NCBI GenBank assembly: GCA_964354135.1
Contig: CAYGZA010000004.1
Coordinates: forward strand, 1-64,000
DNA: 64,000 nt
From: CAYGZA01 sp964354135
GTDB taxonomy: Bacteria > Planctomycetota > Planctomycetia > Pirellulales > Thermoguttaceae
Direction of reading: 5' to 3'
Position numbers and translations under genes: made by a program. Below, one piece after another: positions 60,001 to 64,000 of the stretch. The notes beneath the pieces were generated by a model, which was given only the letters and a program-made list of their open reading frames with translations, did no database searches and was not told where the DNA came from. Positions within the stretch are counted from its first letter, which is position 1, and each line of letters starts with the position of its first letter.

Positions 60001-63000
60001 ACGACCCCGCCACCGAAAGCCTGCTGGACGTGAACAACTACATCGACTACCTGTTGATGAACTTCTTCGCGGCCAACGCCGACTGGCCCGGCCACAACTA
60101 CTACACGGCCCGACCCCGGGGCGCGGCCAGCACCGGCTTCAAGTTCTTCCCCTGGGACACGGAGATGGCCGTGGGGCTGGCGTGGATCCGGGATCCCTGG
60201 GGTGACGTGACGGGCGTCGGGGCGGCCGACAGCAACGACCCCGCCGAGCCGTATTACTGGCTCCGCACCAACGTCGACTTCAAGATGCTCTTTGCGGATC
60301 ACGCCCACAAGCACCTGTTCAACGGCGGCGCGCTCAGCACTGCGGCGGCCCAGGGCCTGTACCAAGCCCTGGCAGATGAGATCGCGGCGGCCGTAAGCGC
60401 AGAGTCGGCCCGCTGGGGCGACGTGGTCTCGGGCTTGCCCTACAAGCCCACTGACTGGCAGAACGAGCGCGACTGGATCCTCAACACCTACCTGCCGCAG
60501 CGCAACGGCGCCCTCGTCCAGCAGTTGCGCAACCGGGGGCTCTACCCGAGCGCCGAGGCCCCCTCGTTCCAGATTGGCGGCACCTACCAGCACGGCGGAA
60601 CGTTCCCGCTCGGCGCTGCGCTGAGCATGACGGCGCCGGTCGGGACGATCTACTACAGCCTCGACGGCACCGATCCGCGGCAGCCCGGCGGCGCGATCCG
60701 CCCCGGGGCGCTGGTCTACGGCAGCCCGATCGCGCTCAATACCAACGCGCACGTGAAGTCGCGGGCGTACGTCAACGGCACGTGGAGCGCGCTGAACGAG
60801 GCCACCTACTACGTCGATCTGGCCCCGTCGATCCGCATCACGGAGATGATGTACAATCCGGCGGCCCCGACCGCCGCCGAGATCGCCGCGGGTTATGCCA
60901 ATAATGAGGATTTCGAGTTCCTCGAGATCAAGAACATCGGCAGCCAGACGCTCCCGCTGGGCGGGCTGCGATTGGCCAGCGGGGTCGCCTTCACCTTCCC
61001 CGACGCCGCGTCGATCGCGCCCGGCGAGAAGAAGGTGGTCGTCCGCAACCAGCCGGCGTTTCTCTACCGCTACAACACCGTCAACCCGAGCGTCATCGCG
61101 GGCGTGTACACGGGCAGTCTGGACAACGCCGGCGAGAAGATCGAGCTGGACGCGCCGGTGGGCGGCGCCATCCATCTGTTCGAGTACAAAGACGGCTGGT
61201 ACGGCCACACCGACGGCGAAGGCTTCTCGCTCACGATTCGCGATCCGCTGCTTGCGCCCTTGGGCACCCCCGATCCGTGGAACAACCCGTGGAACCGGTC
61301 CGACGGCTGGCGCACTAGCGCCGCGCCCGGCGGCACTCCCGGCTCCGAGGACACGCTTACCACGCCCGGCTCGGTCGTCATGAGCGAGGTGCTCGCCCAC
61401 CAGGACGCCGCTCCCGGAGACATGGTCGAGCTGTACAACACCACGGACCAGGCCATCAACATCGGCGGGTGGTTCCTCAGCGATGCCAAAGAGGACCTCA
61501 CGAAGTACCAGATTGCCTCCAATACGTGGATCCAGGCGCACGGCTACTTCGTGCTGACGGAAAACGGCGATTTCGGCTTGGGCTCGGGCGATCCCGGCTC
61601 CTGCGTGCCGTTCGCCTTCAACGAGCACGGCGACGATGTGTACCTCAGCTCCCATGCCTCCGGCGTGGCGGGCGGCTACCGCGAGCACGTGGACTTCGGC
61701 GCCACGCCCAATGGTATCTCCGTCGGCCTGTACACCAAATCGACGGGCGGGACGGACTTCACCCTGCTCGAAACGCCCACCTTCGGCGCCGGCCCCAGTT
61801 ACCCAGGTGCGGCGAACAGCGTCCCCTACCGCGGGCCGCTGGTGCTTAACGAGGTCATGTACCACCCGGCCGCCGCTACCGCTGCCGAGATGGCCGCCGG
61901 CTACGGCACCGAGGACTTCGAGTTCGTCGAAATCTACAACCGCTCCGGCGCCGCGCAGACGCTCCGCAGCTTCTACGTGGGAAGCGGCATCGGCTTCACC
62001 TTCGGCTGGTACGACGCCGACCGGCTGGCCCGCGAGTCGTGGACTCTCGAGCCGGGCGCCACGGCTACCTGGACCACCGGCGCCCTCCAGAACGGCACTT
62101 ACGAGGTCTTCGCCCGGTATGACCTCTACGACGCCGAGAGCCAGAAGCGGAACCTCGACGACGCGGCCCAGTACCGCATCACCCACGCCGGCGGAACGGC
62201 CCTGGTGACCATCGACCAGGACGACGATCTCTTCACGTACACCGATCCCGACGGCTGGGTCTCGCTGGGCACGTACAGCTTTACGGGCTCGGGCACGGTC
62301 GTGCTCACCCGCGCAAGCGACGGCCCCGGCGACTGGACCATTGCCGATCAGGTCAGGTTCAAGAAGGCAGACCACGAGGTCATCGTGGACAACCCCGCGC
62401 TGGCTTCCCCTTGGACCACGAGCGGCCCGACCACGCTGGCCGCCGGCGGGTACCTGGTGCTGGTGAGCAACTACGCCGCCTTTGACTCGCGCTACCACGT
62501 CGCCGCCAACAACGTTCCCGTAGCGGGCGTCTACAGCGGCAACCTCAGCAACAACGGCGACGCGATCAAGCTGTTCCAGGTCGGTCCGTCCGATCCGGTG
62601 AGCGGGTACGTCCCGCACTACCGGACCGACTACGTCAACTTCGAGGACCATGCCCCGTGGCCCCCCGAGCCGGACGGCACCGGCTCGTCGCTCAATCGCT
62701 TGGGCGTCGATCAGTATGGCAACGATCCGATCCATTGGGGAGCCGGCGCGCTGGGCGGCACGCCGGGACAACCAAACGCCCCTATCGACAAGACGGCCCC
62801 CTCCGCGCCCGCCAACCTGTCCGGCCGCGTCACCGTCAATCCCGACAAGATCACCCTGAGCTGGACCGCCGCGGTCGACAACGAAAGCTACGTCGATCAC
62901 TATGTCGTCTACCGCGACGGCGCGGTGCTCGGCACGTCGACGGCGACCTCCTATCAGGACACTGCCGTCGTGCCGGTGACGCCCTATTCGTACGAGGTCT

Positions 63001-64000
63001 CGGCCGTCAATCGCGACGATTATGAAGGCGTGCGGTCGGCCCCCGCCGTCGTGACCGTGCCGGGGATCCGCACCTATGCCATTCCCAATGCCACGCACGT
63101 CGAGATCACCTTCACCGAGGCGCTCAACCCTGCAACCGCCACGGTGCTGGGCAACTACGTGTTTGCCGGCGGAACGCTCAGCAGTGCCGCGCTCTCGGCC
63201 GACGGGCTGATCGTGACTCTCACCACGGCCCAACCGCTGGTGACGGGCAATTCCTACTCGGTGACGATCCACAACGTCACCACGGTTTCGGGCAACGAGC
63301 TCCGCGACGGCCTCCAGATCGCGTTCATCTATGTGCCGCAGGGCGACGGCTACATCCTGCGCGAGTACTGGACGGGGATCGGCGGCACGTTGGTCAGCGA
63401 CTTGACGGGCAACCCCAACTACCCGAACAACCCCACCGGCAAGACCTACCCCACGGCGTTCGAGGGTCCCGTCAACTGGAACGACTACTACGGGACCCGC
63501 ATGCGGGGATACGTCCACCCGCCGACGTCCGGCGATTATGTCTTTTGGATCTCCAGCGACGACAACGGCGAGCTGTGGCTCTCGACCGATGACAATCCCG
63601 CCGACAAAGTGCTTATCGCCTATGTGCCGGGATGGACCCCGTCGCGGACCTGGGACTGGTATCCACAGCAGCAGTCGGCGCTCATCCGTTTGGAGGCGGG
63701 AAGGCGCTACTACATCGAGGCCCTCATGAAGGAAGGCGGAGGCGGCGACAACCTCGCCGTCCGCTGGCAACTGCCCGGCGGCGTCTGGGAGAACCTCGCC
63801 GACCCGGGGGCGCCCGTCCCCGGCATACGCCTCTCGCAGTGGGGCCCGCCCCCCGACTTCAGCCCGCCGACCGTGCCGGCCAGTCTCAGCGCCCAGATCG
63901 CCGGCAGCACCCGGGTCGACTTCAGTTGGGCGGCCTCCACCGACCCCGAAAGCGGCGTCCATCACTACGTGATCTACCGCGACGGACAGCGGTACGCCAC
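57021..64000 (+). CDS. giant secreted multidomain protein (LEPR motif, lamin-tail, CotH, PA14, FN3), 3' end beyond window
   Basis: ATG 57021 opens a basic N-terminus followed by the planctomycete-type FEHLEPRLVLS motif (residues 37-46). The frame stays open for over 2,320 codons. Domain order: lamin-tail (about 47-160), PA14-like (about 250-400), chitobiase-C-like with an inserted FCCH-like module (about 587-727), CotH-like kinase fold (about 776-1045, VHLYVNGLYWGVYNPMERPD, FKFFPWDTEMAV), second chitobiase-like (about 1206), three more lamin-tail domains (from about 1272, 1452, 1609; the last split by a golvesin-like insertion), FN3 (about 1926), Ig-like (about 2013), PA14 (about 2108), FN3 (about 2278 on). 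A surface adhesin or structural protein is likely. The ribosome site is weak. Confidence 0.88.
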   Translation, partial: MAHHAKRKVRRAQRSWRRAKRGAFPSKARSGETLGFEHLEPRLVLSPIISEFLASNTDTVNGLRDFEGTLQDWIEIHNPDTQPVSLTGWKLKDSDSTWTFPAVTLGPGEFRIVFASDKDLTTPELHTNFKLQRDPGEYLGLLDNLNRVVHEYSPSYPNQEHNISYGIGQDIQETKLVSAGADTRYFVPTNGSLQTTWMQAGFSDASWARGPTGLGFANLVPGFAVWNYKANVAVSDMAVAETVINTPSYQSAVYTQTAAVVNYLDTGGGGHFTPDSPFPGMALGTDHDDFVMRAKGIIHIPTAGAWTFGVNSDDGFRLKITGATFNAAYGQSGTTANGDTLEFFAPRGPNDSFGVINNLAAGDYNVEVTSYERGGGSDTEFFAAAGANTSWNGSFRLVGDMAGGGLSVLSEPFSGQGSSSTFASLIQTNVKTAMQAANNASLYTRITFDAADPQSLQSLTLKLKYDDGYVAYLNGVEIARRNAPATIAYNSQATAQRTDAQAIAFENVNVSQYLNLLQATGNVLAIQALNYSPTDGDMLVLPELSQIVYQGMGEHFFSTPTPGAANSQEYWYRVGDTHFSQDRGFYDQPFSLTISTATLGATIRYSLNGTTPAETDNTKSVTGITRDGSTATATIPGHGYTAGDWVLIRGADQPQYNGVFVISSVTADTFTYTVTGAPATPATGAIAAQANYYTYTGPITIDRTTTVRAAAFKTAYAATDVDTQTYVFLDDILTQPAAPPGLPTTWNGTPADYEMDPDVVNDPAYNGTLKQALLSLPTMSIVTDQANLFDPATGIYANPNVDGWERPVSLEYFDPATSDDFQINAGLRMYGGVGRYPQFKKHSLRVLFKDVYGAAKLKFPLFGPQATDEFDTIILRSNFNDGWTWGGTQAQFIRDQFADQTLLDMMSTAGHGSFVHLYVNGLYWGVYNPMERPDTSFAAAYLGGDKANWDGVNAGEPTGESNMQPWWDLMNFNFDNGSTAAYQRVQGNFADGTDDPATESLLDVNNYIDYLLMNFFAANADWPGHNYYTARPRGAASTGFKFFPWDTEMAVGLAWIRDPWGDVTGVGAADSNDPAEPYYWLRTNVDFKMLFADHAHKHLFNGGALSTAAAQGLYQALADEIAAAVSAESARWGDVVSGLPYKPTDWQNERDWILNTYLPQRNGALVQQLRNRGLYPSAEAPSFQIGGTYQHGGTFPLGAALSMTAPVGTIYYSLDGTDPRQPGGAIRPGALVYGSPIALNTNAHVKSRAYVNGTWSALNEATYYVDLAPSIRITEMMYNPAAPTAAEIAAGYANNEDFEFLEIKNIGSQTLPLGGLRLASGVAFTFPDAASIAPGEKKVVVRNQPAFLYRYNTVNPSVIAGVYTGSLDNAGEKIELDAPVGGAIHLFEYKDGWYGHTDGEGFSLTIRDPLLAPLGTPDPWNNPWNRSDGWRTSAAPGGTPGSEDTLTTPGSVVMSEVLAHQDAAPGDMVELYNTTDQAINIGGWFLSDAKEDLTKYQIASNTWIQAHGYFVLTENGDFGLGSGDPGSCVPFAFNEHGDDVYLSSHASGVAGGYREHVDFGATPNGISVGLYTKSTGGTDFTLLETPTFGAGPSYPGAANSVPYRGPLVLNEVMYHPAAATAAEMAAGYGTEDFEFVEIYNRSGAAQTLRSFYVGSGIGFTFGWYDADRLARESWTLEPGATATWTTGALQNGTYEVFARYDLYDAESQKRNLDDAAQYRITHAGGTALVTIDQDDDLFTYTDPDGWVSLGTYSFTGSGTVVLTRASDGPGDWTIADQVRFKKADHEVIVDNPALASPWTTSGPTTLAAGGYLVLVSNYAAFDSRYHVAANNVPVAGVYSGNLSNNGDAIKLFQVGPSDPVSGYVPHYRTDYVNFEDHAPWPPEPDGTGSSLNRLGVDQYGNDPIHWGAGALGGTPGQPNAPIDKTAPSAPANLSGRVTVNPDKITLSWTAAVDNESYVDHYVVYRDGAVLGTSTATSYQDTAVVPVTPYSYEVSAVNRDDYEGVRSAPAVVTVPGIRTYAIPNATHVEITFTEALNPATATVLGNYVFAGGTLSSAALSADGLIVTLTTAQPLVTGNSYSVTIHNVTTVSGNELRDGLQIAFIYVPQGDGYILREYWTGIGGTLVSDLTGNPNYPNNPTGKTYPTAFEGPVNWNDYYGTRMRGYVHPPTSGDYVFWISSDDNGELWLSTDDNPADKVLIAYVPGWTPSRTWDWYPQQQSALIRLEAGRRYYIEALMKEGGGGDNLAVRWQLPGGVWENLADPGAPVPGIRLSQWGPPPDFSPPTVPASLSAQIAGSTRVDFSWAASTDPESGVHHYVIYRDGQRYA

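Noticed and set aside
58791..63965. Very long open frame (about 1,724 codons) on the minus strand opposite the giant gene
   Set aside because: It mirrors the plus-strand frame with clear LTD, CotH and PA14 domains. Its sequence is Arg/Gly/Val/Asp-rich without families, as expected from G+C-rich antisense.

Overview
The window is a G+C-rich bacterial chromosome segment that looks planctomycetal. The evidence is a giant secreted protein opening with an LEPR-type motif (57021 onward), several secreted glycan-active proteins carrying LamG-like or malectin-like modules, and a DUF2961/GH172 enzyme. No rRNA, tRNA or CRISPR array was seen, and the exact lineage cannot be fixed from sequence alone.

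Region 1 (1-24.3 kb) is a loose mosaic of mostly single genes on both strands. Secreted glycan or ester hydrolases dominate: tandem alpha/beta hydrolases at 1-2055 and 14855-16897, a GH172-like protein at 3880, a clan-A glycosidase at 10398, a barrel plus malectin protein at 16938 and a LamG plus barrel protein at 21519. Between them lie housekeeping genes (ribD, an isocitrate-lyase-superfamily enzyme, a SWIM/SNF2 helicase) and small accessory genes that resemble toxin-antitoxin or defence parts: an mntA-hepT pair at 9582-10218, an 86-residue protein plus nucleotidyltransferase pair at 13902-14721, and an AbiU2/HEPN-like gene of lower G+C at 19639. A REP-associated tyrosine transposase (2157-2678) sits between two 30-bp palindromes, with a third copy 0.9 kb away.

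Region 2 (24.5-55.4 kb) is a continuous exopolysaccharide locus, entirely on the minus strand and read from right to left. It begins with a secreted regulatory-like protein, an O-antigen-ligase/TPR protein, a Wzc-type tyrosine kinase and a CapD/WbpM-type dehydratase. It continues with sugar-nucleotide genes (a WbpB-WbpD fusion, WbpE-like and two other DegT aminotransferases, an epimerase, a WecB/WbpI-like 2-epimerase), glycosyltransferases, a Wzx-like flippase, a second Wzy-like protein, a deacetylase, methyltransferases and the initiating sugar-phosphate transferase. Most of the interior genes overlap by 4-14 bp. The promoter-distal end is damaged: an acyltransferase with two frameshifts and a split transketolase with an in-frame amber codon. 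A radical-SAM/SPASM remnant also lies inside the operon.

Region 3 (55.4-64 kb) holds a small hypothetical gene, a repeat-bearing intergenic stretch and the 5' 7 kb of a giant multidomain protein (lamin-tail, PA14, chitobiase-like, CotH, FN3 and Ig-like domains) that runs off the right edge.

Short palindromic repeats of several families lie in many of the gaps. Two families have copies more than 10 kb apart: a 15-bp-stem hairpin at 34633 and 51654, and the GCTATCAGC motif at 6.7, 14.8 and 46.1 kb.
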